Of a stretch of DNA of 8,816 nucleotides, positions 1-6,560 are shown in pieces. Positions within the stretch are counted from its first letter, which is position 1. Every line of letters begins with the position of its first letter. The position numbers and the translations under genes are program-made. This DNA comes from a bacterium (GTDB lineage Bacteria; Auribacterota; UBA3054; B51-G9). The DNA lies in contig JAOZNZ010000112.1 in NCBI GenBank assembly GCA_029933535.1, positions 1-8,816 on the forward strand, written 5' to 3'. Below the pieces are notes generated by a model. The model saw only the letters and a program-made list of their open reading frames with translations. It had not been told where the DNA came from and did no database searches.

Positions 1-497
1 TCCGCTGCAACAATAACTCTTGCCGGTCGAAGAACTTTATCGCGATATTTGTATCCTTTTTGGATTTCCTGAATTACCGTGCCTGGTTTAGAATCGTTAA
101 CGGGAACTTTTTGCATTGCATCATGAACATTTGGATCGAATTCTTTTTCCAGAGATTCTATAGGTTTAACTTCATGTTTTTGAAGCAATTTCATTAACTG
201 ATCGTAAATCATCTCTATTCCCTGCACAATAACTTTTGGATCACTCTCTTTTTTGTCTGCTTCTATTACACGACCGAAATTATCAGTTATTTCCAGCAAG
301 TCGTAAAAGACGTCTCTTGAGCCGTATTTAATTAATTCGCTTCTTTCTTTAACGACTCTTTTTCTAAAATTTTCGAGTTCAGCGAGAGTATAAAGGTATT
401 TTTGTTTCCATTCTTCACACTCATCAATTTTTTTTTCAGATTCATCAACGATCTTATCTTCCACTATATTTTCATCTTCAATTTTCTTTTTTTTCAT
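1..497 (-). CDS. grpE: GrpE, nucleotide exchange factor for DnaK (3' end cut by window edge)
   Basis: GrpE drives ADP release from DnaK in the cytosolic Hsp70 cycle. The 165 visible residues begin MKKKKIEDENIVEDK, an acidic, charged N-terminus expected to be disordered. A long helix follows (about 30-60, with the conserved stretch LAELENFRKRVVKER), then the helix-bundle region. The family signature comes next: KEFDPNVHDAM at 118-128, then GTVIQEIQKGY (139-149) and KVLRPARVIVA (154-164). The reading frame is still open at base 1, but only a few residues should be missing, because GrpE usually ends soon after this motif. The ATG at 497 was chosen because it gives the usual acidic tail; no strong Shine-Dalgarno site precedes it. 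It starts 26 bp after the PHP gene, so the two are probably co-transcribed. A dnaK or dnaJ gene may follow outside the window. Identification is secure. Confidence 0.97.
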   Translation of the reverse strand, partial: MKKKKIEDENIVEDKIVDESEKKIDECEEWKQKYLYTLAELENFRKRVVKERSELIKYGSRDVFYDLLEITDNFGRVIEADKKESDPKVIVQGIEMIYDQLMKLLQKHEVKPIESLEKEFDPNVHDAMQKVPVNDSKPGTVIQEIQKGYKYRDKVLRPARVIVAA

Positions 498-523
498 AAT
501 TTCACAGCACTTTATTAAATTTT

Positions 524-1417
524 TTATTTTGTTTTCAGCAGAGAACGATAACGCGCTCTGTGAATTAATTGTTCAATGCAATCCTCTTCAGCGTTTTCTT
601 TTCCGTTAAATTTTATTCCAAGTGAAATGGACGGCTTATTATTTCCATGAAAATCTGATCCCACTGTGGCTACAAGGTCATACAAATACGCATAACCTAG
701 AAAACTTTGCGTCTCATTCCATCTGCTTGAAGCAGTAATTACTTCAATCCCCTGCAAACCATAACTCACAAGTTTTTCAAGAATATTTCTGAAAATATCT
801 TCAGAAGTGATCCTCAGTGAAACAGGATGAGCAAGCACAGGTACTCCACCGGCTTCCAATATCATTTTAATCGCGTTCTCAGGAGTCGGAAGAACTCTTG
901 ATACATATGCCGGAGCTCCTTTAGCCAAATATCGCCCAAAAGCTTCCTGCATATCTCTTACATATTTTTTTCTCATAAGTACAGCCGCAATATGCGGGCG
1001 GCCAACCACATTATTCCCTGCGATTTCAGAAACTTCATCAAGCGTTATATCACATCCTAAATTCTGCAGCAGTCGAATAATTTTAGGATTTCTTATATTT
1101 CTATTATTGCGAATTTCTTCAAGATGGCCTAACGCATCTTCTGTTTGCTTATCCCAGAACGGGAAATAGCCAAGGATGTGCATCGCCCCATTCACATTAC
1201 CGTTTGACGGCACAGTATATTCAGCGCTGATTTCCAACCCGGAGATTGCTTTTATATCATAACTTTCTGAGCACGCGAGAAACTCATCATTTCCTTCAAC
1301 AGAATCATGGTCGGTCAGTGAGATAGCTTTTATATCTTTTTTAACAGCTGCTTCAACAAGCTGCGTTGGTGTAAAAGTACCATCTGAAAAACTACTATGA
1401 ATATGAAGGTCTATCAT
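524..1417 (-). CDS. PHP-domain metal-dependent phosphoesterase (TrpH/YciV-like)
   Basis: This is a 297-residue PHP-superfamily protein of the single-domain type represented by E. coli YciV (RNase AM) and related 3',5'-nucleoside bisphosphate phosphatases. The metal-site motifs are complete: LHIHSSFSDG with H5, H7 and D12; TDHD at 35-38; GLEIS with E62; H80; GRPH at 139-142; AHP with H197; and GSDFHG with D255 and H257. A helical insertion at about 90-180 is normal for this subgroup. No signal peptide is present, so it should be cytosolic. By family the substrate is a phosphorylated nucleotide or short RNA end, but the sequence cannot settle which. No Shine-Dalgarno site precedes the ATG. The 74-bp gap from the upstream gene contains a weak promoter-like pair (TTGATT, 18 bp, TAATAT; bases 1468-1439), so it may have some transcription of its own besides readthrough from accB. 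Confidence 0.9.
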   Translation of the reverse strand: MIDLHIHSSFSDGTFTPTQLVEAAVKKDIKAISLTDHDSVEGNDEFLACSESYDIKAISGLEISAEYTVPSNGNVNGAMHILGYFPFWDKQTEDALGHLEEIRNNRNIRNPKIIRLLQNLGCDITLDEVSEIAGNNVVGRPHIAAVLMRKKYVRDMQEAFGRYLAKGAPAYVSRVLPTPENAIKMILEAGGVPVLAHPVSLRITSEDIFRNILEKLVSYGLQGIEVITASSRWNETQSFLGYAYLYDLVATVGSDFHGNNKPSISLGIKFNGKENAEEDCIEQLIHRARYRSLLKTK

Positions 1418-1491
1418 AAAGGGTTTTATTTTTATTGAATATTATTATTAATGAGGAAAAAGAATCAAAGCTCGATTTTATAAAATTTCTA

Positions 1492-2154
1492 TCAGAACTT
1501 TTCAGTTGTGCTTACAGATTTGTAATCCGCAGTTTCGATGCCGTCCTGCATTTTATCGCCTTGCTCATCTGATAATTCCGAATTCCCGCTACTATTACTT
1601 CCAAGCAATTTTTGCAGACGTCGCCTTCCGGCTGTGAGTCGGGCTACTTCTATTCGAATATCCCGCAAAAGATCTAATCCGAACGCTTCACGAACACTAC
1701 TTCGAATCGCAAGTTGAAGTTCAGCCACGACAGAAGCTACAGGCTGATTATCATTCAAATAAACTCTTACGATTACATTTACTTTTTTATGATCTTCTTC
1801 TGTAGTTACCGAAGCGTGATTAACAGGTTCATAAGCTTTTATAACTGATTTCACAAAATTATTCAATGTTGTAGTCTCGATAACCACAGGTCCCTCCGCG
1901 GTATGATAAACCAGCGGCTCAGTCTTCTTCTTTGAGCGCAGTTTTGCAAACAGAGCAACAAGCGGTATAAGAATGAGAATTGTTGCAAGAACTCTTAAAT
2001 TACTTGTTCCTATCGCCAATTCCGCTTTTGAAATGTAATTGAATAAGTGTTCTTTAAATGATGGATAAATATCTATCACATACAATCCAATGCCAATTCC
2101 CAATGAAAAAATCCACAATATTAAATAACAAATCTTTGAAACAGCTTTCCACAT
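1492..2154 (-). CDS. amaP: AmaP-like membrane-anchored Asp23/Gls24-family protein
   Basis: This 220-residue protein has two hydrophobic segments near the N-terminus (about 8-27 and 53-71) with a short loop between them. A basic KLRSKKK stretch follows, then an Asp23/Gls24-type domain at about 85-175. The domain is recognisable by the GPVVIETTTLNNFVKSVIKA opening, the VNVIVRVYLNDNQPVASVVAELQ strand-and-helix part, and the closing DIRIEVARLT. The tail from 180 is polar and low in complexity. This is the layout of AmaP, which in Staphylococcus tethers Asp23 to the membrane; the role outside Firmicutes is not established. The gene lies only 13 bp after accC, so it is almost certainly in the same transcript. 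Soluble Asp23 relatives (YqhY) follow accC in Bacillus, so this position is probably ancestral or functionally selected. There is only a weak Shine-Dalgarno match (AAGAA) before the ATG. Confidence 0.82.
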   Translation of the reverse strand: MWKAVSKICYLILWIFSLGIGIGLYVIDIYPSFKEHLFNYISKAELAIGTSNLRVLATILILIPLVALFAKLRSKKKTEPLVYHTAEGPVVIETTTLNNFVKSVIKAYEPVNHASVTTEEDHKKVNVIVRVYLNDNQPVASVVAELQLAIRSSVREAFGLDLLRDIRIEVARLTAGRRRLQKLLGSNSSGNSELSDEQGDKMQDGIETADYKSVSTTEKF

Positions 2155-2167
2155 AATTTTTCTTAAT

Positions 2168-3517
2168 TTATATTTTCGACATCAACTCATCAACAAAATG
2201 TGTCGAATAACGTGTTCCACGGACAAATGAAGGATGCTTTACTAAATCATATTGAAACGGTATCGTCGTCTTTACTCCCTCAATCTGATACTCTCCAAGT
2301 GCGCGAAGCATACGCCGTATTGCCGACATTCTATCTCTTCCATGAACCATCAATTTTGCAATCATAGAATCGTAATTCGGAGGAATTTTATATCCCTGAT
2401 ATGCAGCTCCGTCAATTCTGACTCCCGGTCCGCCTGCGGGAATATATTTTGTTATTGTTCCCGGAGAAGGCATAAAGTTTTTAGCAGGATCTTCGGCGTT
2501 TATCCTGCACTCGATAGTCCATCCCTCAATCTTTATATCTTCCTGTTTTAATTTGAGCGGCTCACCGAAAGCGATAGAAATTTGCTGACGAATAATATCA
2601 ATTCCTGTTGCGAGTTCTGTTACACTATGCTCAACTTGAACACGCGTATTCATTTCCATGAAATAAAAGTCTTTATTTTTATCAACAAGAAATTCTACAG
2701 TCCCTGCACTTGAATATTTTGACTCATGAGCTAACTTGCAGGCAGCATCTCCCATTCTCTTTCTCATATCCTCGTCAACAACAGGTGATGGCGATTCCTC
2801 AATAAGTTTCTGGTGACGACGCTGCATTGTACAATCTCTTTCTCCAAGATGAATTACATTCCCGTGTTCATCAGCAAGTATCTGCACTTCAACATGACGT
2901 GGATCCATCACATATTTTTCTATATAAACATCCGGATTTCCAAAACAAGCTTCGGCTTCAGCACGTGCTGTGTTAAAAGCATTTTGAAGGCTGATCTCTG
3001 TATGAGCAACACGCATTCCACGCCCACCGCCACCGGCTGAAGCTTTTACTATCAAAGGATAGCCTGCTTTCTTTGCCAGAACTTGCGCTTCTTCAATCGT
3101 TTCCACCACACCTTCACTTCCCGGAACAGTAGGAACACCAATCCTTTCGGCAAGTTCACGCGCATTGGCTTTATCGCCCATTTGATCAATAGATGCATGG
3201 GTCGGCCCAATGAATTTTATATTACAAGATTCACAAACTTCAGCAAAATGTGAATTCTCTGCCAAAAAACCGTATCCGGGATGTATCGCTTCCGCATCCG
3301 AAATCTCACACGCGGCGATAATTCTCGGAATGTTAAGATAACTTTCATTAGCGGGCGCTTTGCCAATGCAATAAGCTTCGTCTGCGTATTGAACATGTAG
3401 TGAATCTTTATCAACATCACTGTAAACCGCAACGGTACGAATTCCCATTTCGTGACAAGCACGAATTATTCTAAGGGCTATTTCGCCTCTATTTGCAATA
3501 AGTATTTTTTGAAACAT
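2168..3517 (-). CDS. accC: Biotin carboxylase subunit of acetyl-CoA carboxylase
   Basis: AccC carboxylates the biotin on AccB using ATP and bicarbonate, the first half-reaction of acetyl-CoA carboxylase. At 449 residues it has the same length as the E. coli enzyme, and key residues fall at nearly the same positions. The biotin-carboxylase N-domain starts FQKILIANRGEIALRII. The ATP-grasp part has K116, K158, the glycine-rich loop GGGGRGMR (162-169), H208, K237, E275 and E288. The signature MNTRVQVEH (289-297) supplies N290, R292, Q294, V295 and E296; R338 lies in ECRIN. One small oddity is a serine at 298, where most relatives have proline (VEHPVTE). The gene begins 65 bp after accB and has no visible Shine-Dalgarno site. 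A weak stem (GGTAA/TTACC) lies in that gap. The enzyme appears intact and should be cytosolic. Confidence 0.98.
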   Translation of the reverse strand: MFQKILIANRGEIALRIIRACHEMGIRTVAVYSDVDKDSLHVQYADEAYCIGKAPANESYLNIPRIIAACEISDAEAIHPGYGFLAENSHFAEVCESCNIKFIGPTHASIDQMGDKANARELAERIGVPTVPGSEGVVETIEEAQVLAKKAGYPLIVKASAGGGGRGMRVAHTEISLQNAFNTARAEAEACFGNPDVYIEKYVMDPRHVEVQILADEHGNVIHLGERDCTMQRRHQKLIEESPSPVVDEDMRKRMGDAACKLAHESKYSSAGTVEFLVDKNKDFYFMEMNTRVQVEHSVTELATGIDIIRQQISIAFGEPLKLKQEDIKIEGWTIECRINAEDPAKNFMPSPGTITKYIPAGGPGVRIDGAAYQGYKIPPNYDSMIAKLMVHGRDRMSAIRRMLRALGEYQIEGVKTTIPFQYDLVKHPSFVRGTRYSTHFVDELMSKI

Positions 3518-3582
3518 AATATTTATGTTTGAGTTGTTGTGGTAATTTTTATTTTACCGAATATATTTAACGCTACGTCGAA

Positions 3583-4041
3583 TTAAGCAGGGCGTGCTTT
3601 GAATAGCGCCTGACCAAACTCTATCGCCTGACCGTTTTGCACACATACCTGTTCAATTGTTCCACTCACTTCAGCTTTAATCTCATTCATTATCTTCATC
3701 GCCTCAATAATACATACCGTTGTTTCAGGACCGACAGATTGACCAACTTGGATGTACGGTTCACTGTCAGGACTTGCCGCGGAATAAAAAGTTCCAACCA
3801 TCGGCGATTCAATTGTAATAAAATTATTGTCTTCCGCAAGGGCAGATGCCGCCTCAACCGGCGCCGGCGCCATAACCGGTGCGGCAGCCATCATCGGTGC
3901 AGCTTGAACAATTTGCTGTGGTACTGTACCAATAAGGTCTCTTCGTAGCACTAATTTTTCGTCATCTTTCTCAAGGGTGAATTCGGTTAAACCATGTGTA
4001 TCCATCAACTTGAGTATCTGTTTAATTTCTTTTAAGTCCAT
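3583..4041 (-). CDS. accB: Biotin carboxyl carrier protein of acetyl-CoA carboxylase
   Basis: AccB carries the carboxyl group from AccC to the carboxyltransferase. Of its 152 residues, about 1-35 match the family's N-terminal region (MDLKEIKQILKLMDTHGLTEFTLE). A flexible Ala/Pro/Met-rich linker spans about 47-70, and the biotinyl domain runs from about 74 to the end. The biotin-attachment motif EAMKIMNE is present with the acceptor lysine at 116. The thumb-containing stretch typical of BCCP is also visible (SPMVGTFYSAASPDSEPYI, 79-97). It is the first gene of the minus-strand cluster, and a consensus-like promoter lies 74 bp upstream. AAGG about 7 bases before the ATG is a modest ribosome binding site. 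The carboxyltransferase genes accA and accD are not in the window. Confidence 0.98.
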   Translation of the reverse strand: MDLKEIKQILKLMDTHGLTEFTLEKDDEKLVLRRDLIGTVPQQIVQAAPMMAAAPVMAPAPVEAASALAEDNNFITIESPMVGTFYSAASPDSEPYIQVGQSVGPETTVCIIEAMKIMNEIKAEVSGTIEQVCVQNGQAIEFGQALFKARPA

Positions 4042-4114
4042 AATTTACCTTAGATAGGGGTTAGCGGACATTTTATATATAATGTATTATAAAAATTTCT
4101 TTCCAAGTCTATAT

Positions 4115-4143
4115 ATTGTAGTTTTTTATTGAAAAAATGTCAA
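4115..4143 (-). promoter_or_regulatory. Probable housekeeping sigma promoter of the accB cluster
   Basis: Read on the minus strand, TTGACA (4143-4138) and TACAAT (4120-4115) are separated by exactly 17 bases. This is a perfect -35 box and a one-mismatch -10 box. Transcription would start near 4108 and give a leader of about 66 nt before accB. The leader is AT-rich and shows no strong hairpin. Position, spacing and orientation all fit transcription of accB, accC, amaP and possibly the PHP and grpE genes. This is a sequence match only, with no experimental evidence. Confidence 0.75.
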
Positions 4144-4163
4144 ATACTCTTTTTTTTGTTGGT

Positions 4164-4191
4164 TTTTACCACTTTTACCACTTTTTTACCC
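4164..4191 (-). promoter_or_regulatory. Direct repeats with G-rich cores behind the accB promoter, possible operator
   Basis: On the minus strand the sequence reads GGGTAAAAAA, GTGGTAAAA, GTGGTAAAA. The G-rich cores are 10 and 9 bases apart, roughly one helical turn. The array ends about 20 bases upstream of the -35 box, a usual place for a DNA-binding regulator. The pattern resembles the GTGG/TGGG direct repeats bound by MraZ in front of division gene clusters, but no mraZ or division gene is near. It could also be a chance AT-rich repeat. Regulatory function is inferred. Confidence 0.35.
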
Positions 4192-4211
4192 TTATTTTAT
4201 GCTTAATTAGG

Positions 4212-4335
4212 GACTGCTCGAAAAGGGCGGAACAAACAACTTCGGACGGAATACGTTTGATAATCGTATTCCTCGCATTTAAATGCGAGGCTAATTGATT
4301 ACGCCGCTTTGCGGCTGAACACTTTTCGAGCAATC
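4212..4335. repeat. Multi-hairpin element closed by a 14-bp imperfect inverted repeat
   Basis: The ends match as inverted copies: 4212-4225 against 4322-4335, 13 of 14 bases, including an uninterrupted 11-bp TGCTCGAAAAG. Inside are three further foldbacks in a row. The first is an 8-bp stem GGAATACG (4248-4255) with CGTATTCC (4265-4272). The second is a perfect 20-base palindrome CCTCGCATTTAAATGCGAGG (4271-4290), which shares two bases with the first stem. The third is a stem GCCGC with a TTT loop (4303-4315). Together they would fold into a multi-branched structure on either strand. It contains no significant open reading frame, and no convincing target-site duplication flanks it. It looks like a small non-coding mobile element (MITE- or REP-like) or a structured RNA; the sequence does not decide between these. 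Confidence 0.7.
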
Positions 4336-4387
4336 AATATATTAAATATGATTATTGCACTATTATGACCGTTTATATATAATTAGT

Positions 4388-4417
4388 TTTGACCTTTGAC
4401 CTTTGACCTTTGACCTT
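4388..4417. repeat. 7-bp tandem repeat TTTGACC, four copies
   Basis: Four perfect copies of TTTGACC run from 4388 to 4415, followed by TT. The same heptamer recurs once at 4521-4527, on the far side of the AATATTCAA core, so the repeats bracket that core. Each copy contains TTGACC, which resembles a -35 box, but no -10 box at suitable spacing was seen. Replication slippage is a likely origin of the tandem copies. Confidence 0.9.
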
Positions 4418-4429
4418 AAATAAACACTC

Positions 4430-4517
4430 AATATTCAACAAGGAATATTCAATGACAAAGTTAAGAATTTTATATTCACTTTTCGATTGCTTATTTTACT
4501 GTTGATTATTGAATATT
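4430..4517. repeat. Intergenic element core with AATATTCAA in direct and inverted copies
   Basis: AATATTCAA occurs at 4430-4438 and again at 4444-4452. Its exact reverse complement TTGAATATT lies at 4509-4517, giving a 9-bp inverted repeat around a core of about 70 bases. A small stem GAAT/ATTC (4465-4468 with 4474-4477) sits in the middle. From memory, similar AATATTCAAC-rich intergenic repeats are scattered through genomes of uncultured PVC-type bacteria; this could not be checked here. The core encodes nothing longer than 17 codons. Confidence 0.5.
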
Positions 4518-4524
4518 TAGTTTG

Positions 4525-4556
4525 ACCTTACAACCTTACAACCTTACAACCTTATG
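4525..4556. repeat. 8-bp tandem repeat ACCTTACA running into a start codon
   Basis: ACCTTACA is repeated three times exactly at 4525-4548. A fourth, altered copy, ACCTTATG (4549-4556), supplies the ATG assigned to the next gene. The pattern continues loosely into the first codons (ACCTTGAAACCT). The period is 8 bases here but 7 in the array at 4388, so the two arrays are related in sequence (both contain ACCTT) but not identical. Confidence 0.85.
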
Positions 4557-5588
4557 ACCTTGAAACCTAAAAATACTTCTCAAATGTTACTGACTTTGGC
4601 GGGCTTCGTTGTAGTTGTAGCAGGAATAAGTGCCGCACAAGTAATTGTTGTTCCTTTTTTATTGTCCGTTTTTATCGCAATTATTATCGCCCCGGTAATG
4701 TTCTGGCTGCATAAAAAAGGATTGCCAACTTTGCTCGCATTACTAATCGTAATTATAGGACTTCTATTAATTGCTGTTCTTATTGTTTATCTAATAGGTT
4801 CTTCAGTGCAATCTTTTTCCGATAACTTGCCGGAATATCAGCATAAACTTGAGCAGCAAACAACTTATGTTATAAGTCAACTTGATAAATACGGCGTTGA
4901 TACCGGAAGTCTTTCACTCAATAAATTTCTTAACCCGGGCGTTGCCATGAAATTTATCGCCGCATCGTTGAACAGTCTCGGTGGTATGATTACAAACGGG
5001 TTTTTGATTTTAATGACAATAATTTTTATACTGCTTGAAGCCGCAAGTTTCCCATCGAAATTTCGTGAAGCACTCGGAAAATCAGATTCACAGCAATTAG
5101 AAGCGAATATTTTTGTTACCAATATACAACATTATATGGGAATAAAAACTCTTACAAGTCTCGCTACAGGAATTATTGTTTCTATTATGTTGGCTGTCAT
5201 CGGTGTTGATTATCCACTCTTGTGGGGAGTCATTGCTTTTCTGTTAAATTTCGTCCCGAATATCGGGTCCATTATTGCTGCCGTTCCTCCCGTCTTGCTG
5301 GCCGTCGTGCAATTCGGCTTCGCAAAAGCAGGTGCAGTGGCTATCGGATATCTCTGTATAAATATATTAATCGGTAATATTATCGAACCGAAATTGATGG
5401 GACGAGGCCTTGGACTCTCAACTCTTGTAGTCTTCCTGTCTTTAATTTTCTGGGGTTGGGTTTTGGGTCCGATAGGAATGTTACTTTCTGTTCCGCTAAC
5501 CGTTACGGTAAAAATCGCTCTTGACAGTCGTGAAGATACTAAATGGTTATCTATTCTCCTCGGTCCGGAAGTTATTAACAATAAATGA
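4554..5588 (+). CDS. AI-2E/PerM family (formerly UPF0118) integral membrane protein
   Basis: This 344-residue membrane protein belongs to the family of E. coli TqsA, PerM and YdiK. Members have been linked to autoinducer-2 export or to ion exchange, so the substrate is open. Hydrophobic segments lie at about 12-30, 33-50, 58-82, 141-163, 200-219, 222-252, 258-275 and 288-322. A polar, probably extracytoplasmic region sits at about 83-140. The family hallmark is clear: DYPLLWGVIAFLLNFVPNIG (219-238), followed by SIIAAVPPVLLA, EPKLMGRGLGLSTLV (278-292) and GPIGMLLSVPLTV (305-317). Length is normal. The assigned ATG lies inside an 8-bp tandem repeat and has no Shine-Dalgarno site. The in-frame ATG at 4584 (Met11) removes only repeat-derived residues and is a reasonable alternative start. 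No clear promoter of its own was found. Downstream genes are not obviously related in function. Confidence 0.92.
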   Translation: MTLKPKNTSQMLLTLAGFVVVVAGISAAQVIVVPFLLSVFIAIIIAPVMFWLHKKGLPTLLALLIVIIGLLLIAVLIVYLIGSSVQSFSDNLPEYQHKLEQQTTYVISQLDKYGVDTGSLSLNKFLNPGVAMKFIAASLNSLGGMITNGFLILMTIIFILLEAASFPSKFREALGKSDSQQLEANIFVTNIQHYMGIKTLTSLATGIIVSIMLAVIGVDYPLLWGVIAFLLNFVPNIGSIIAAVPPVLLAVVQFGFAKAGAVAIGYLCINILIGNIIEPKLMGRGLGLSTLVVFLSLIFWGWVLGPIGMLLSVPLTVTVKIALDSREDTKWLSILLGPEVINNK

Positions 5589-5604
5589 TAAAATATGATA
5601 TAAT
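5575..5604 (+). promoter_or_regulatory. Probable promoter of the secreted protein gene pair
   Basis: TTAACA (5575-5580) and a perfect TATAAT (5599-5604) are 18 bases apart. The -35 box overlaps the last codons of the preceding membrane protein gene. Transcription would start near 5611, about 35 nt ahead of the first secreted protein. This suggests the pair can be expressed independently of the upstream gene. AT-rich context makes chance matches more likely, so confidence is moderate. Confidence 0.5.
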
Positions 5605-5634
5605 ATATGTAGTGGAAATCATCACATCATCTTC

Positions 5635-5640
5635 GGAGGT
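5635..5640 (+). promoter_or_regulatory. Strong Shine-Dalgarno site GGAGGT
   Basis: GGAGGT ends five bases before the ATG at 5646 and fixes the start of the first secreted protein. It is the only near-perfect Shine-Dalgarno sequence in the window. Most other genes here begin after AT-rich DNA with no such site, so this gene is probably translated unusually well or by a different initiation route from its neighbours. Confidence 0.85.
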
Positions 5641-5645
5641 CTAAA

Positions 5646-6545
5646 ATGAAAAAACTTTTCTTTTGCTTTATGCTTTGTATTACATTATTCGCTGCCGTAA
5701 AACAAACAGTGTCTTCCGACCAATGGATAGCTGAATATAAAGGTTCAGGCACACTTACACTTTTTGAAGGAAAATCAATGGGAAGAGATGAAGAATTCAA
5801 TTCAGGAGTCTTTTCCCATTACAAATATAAAATATGGAATTGTACTAGCGATTATTGGGGTGTTAATCAACCTTGCGCGGTGTTTCTAATTGAAAATAGC
5901 GATGAAAAAGGCCGCCTTAAAATTAAACCTAAAAAAAATATCGGGAGCTTAACTCAGCCTATTCAAATCGTCGGCTCTAACTCTCATTTCAAATTAATTA
6001 AAGTTCTCGTAAAAAAAGATACAGAACATTTTGTCTTTAAACCGGAAAGTTCGGGCATTCTTATTGACGGTGATGTCGGTAAATTAATCTTAAAATCTAA
6101 AATGTTTGTCTCGGCTTTTTATTTCAGAAATCTCGGCTTGCTCTCATGCCCAAGTATGTACGAGTGTTATCTGAAAGTCGGGCAACCTCATATAATTATC
6201 TCGAACGCTTATGTTGATATTAATAATGATACAAACACATTAACATCATACACTCACGGAAACATAGATACAATAAATGTAAAATATGGAATTGAGATGT
6301 CTGTTATTACTGCCGGAGCGGAGCATTTGAGAGATGTTTTTACAAAAGATTACTCTGCTGTTTATACAGCATATCCGCCTTCCGGTAATATTGGTACGAT
6401 TAAAGCAAATATTATCTCGGGACCAGGCGAAAAAGATGTTGACTGGCTTCCCACCACCAAGATTATTAGTGCAAACAGACCGAAACTAAAAATTAAACCT
6501 GAACAAATTCTTACTGAAGGCACTTCGGTTTATATTACTCAATAA
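5646..6545 (+). CDS. Secreted protein of unknown function, probable beta-solenoid, first of a paralogous pair
   Basis: I do not recognise this 299-residue protein. It has a signal peptide: the MKKLFFCFMLCITLFAAVKQTVSS start fits export with cleavage near residue 24, and no proper lipobox is seen. The N-terminal part (about 25-130) is beta-rich, with WIAEYKGSGTLTLF and IENSDEKGRLKIKPKK. The C-terminal part contains spaced strand-turn units: DGDVGKLILKS (141-151), HGNIDTINVK (204-213), SGNIGTIKANI (246-256), then TEGTSVYIT at the end. Such G-x-I-G-x-L units suggest a right-handed beta-helix or similar stack. Four cysteines in the mature part (66, 77, 168, 174) could form two disulfides. The same architecture and end recur in the next gene, 15 bp downstream. 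A promoter and strong Shine-Dalgarno site precede it. No C-terminal sorting signal or catalytic motif was identified. Periplasmic or extracellular location is inferred. Confidence 0.8.
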   Translation: MKKLFFCFMLCITLFAAVKQTVSSDQWIAEYKGSGTLTLFEGKSMGRDEEFNSGVFSHYKYKIWNCTSDYWGVNQPCAVFLIENSDEKGRLKIKPKKNIGSLTQPIQIVGSNSHFKLIKVLVKKDTEHFVFKPESSGILIDGDVGKLILKSKMFVSAFYFRNLGLLSCPSMYECYLKVGQPHIIISNAYVDINNDTNTLTSYTHGNIDTINVKYGIEMSVITAGAEHLRDVFTKDYSAVYTAYPPSGNIGTIKANIISGPGEKDVDWLPTTKIISANRPKLKIKPEQILTEGTSVYITQ

Positions 6546-6560
6546 GCGGGGAATAATAAA

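Noticed and set aside
2252..3040. Plus-strand open frames opposite accC (2252-2551 and 2813-3040)
   Set aside because: They are antisense to a full-length, highly conserved biotin carboxylase, and their translations are low-quality and Cys/His-rich with no domain.
3217..3948. Alternative frames at 3217-3462 (minus) and 3637-3948 (plus)
   Set aside because: They overlap accC and accB in other frames, and the real products match their families along the whole length.
4205..4345. Target-site duplication flanking the multi-hairpin element
   Set aside because: The bases outside the 14-bp ends share only AT-rich composition, and no direct repeat long enough to be convincing is present.
4452..4505. 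Short 17-codon reading frame starting at the ATG after AATATTCA
   Set aside because: It is very short, has no clear ribosome binding site and lies within a repeat element core.
4388..4556. Possible CRISPR-like array
   Set aside because: The units are 7 and 8 bp with no unique spacers and no cas genes nearby. These are simple tandem repeats.
4877..5581. Minus-strand open frames inside the AI-2E-family gene
   Set aside because: They are shadows of a hydrophobic coding sequence and have neither a ribosome binding site nor a recognisable domain.
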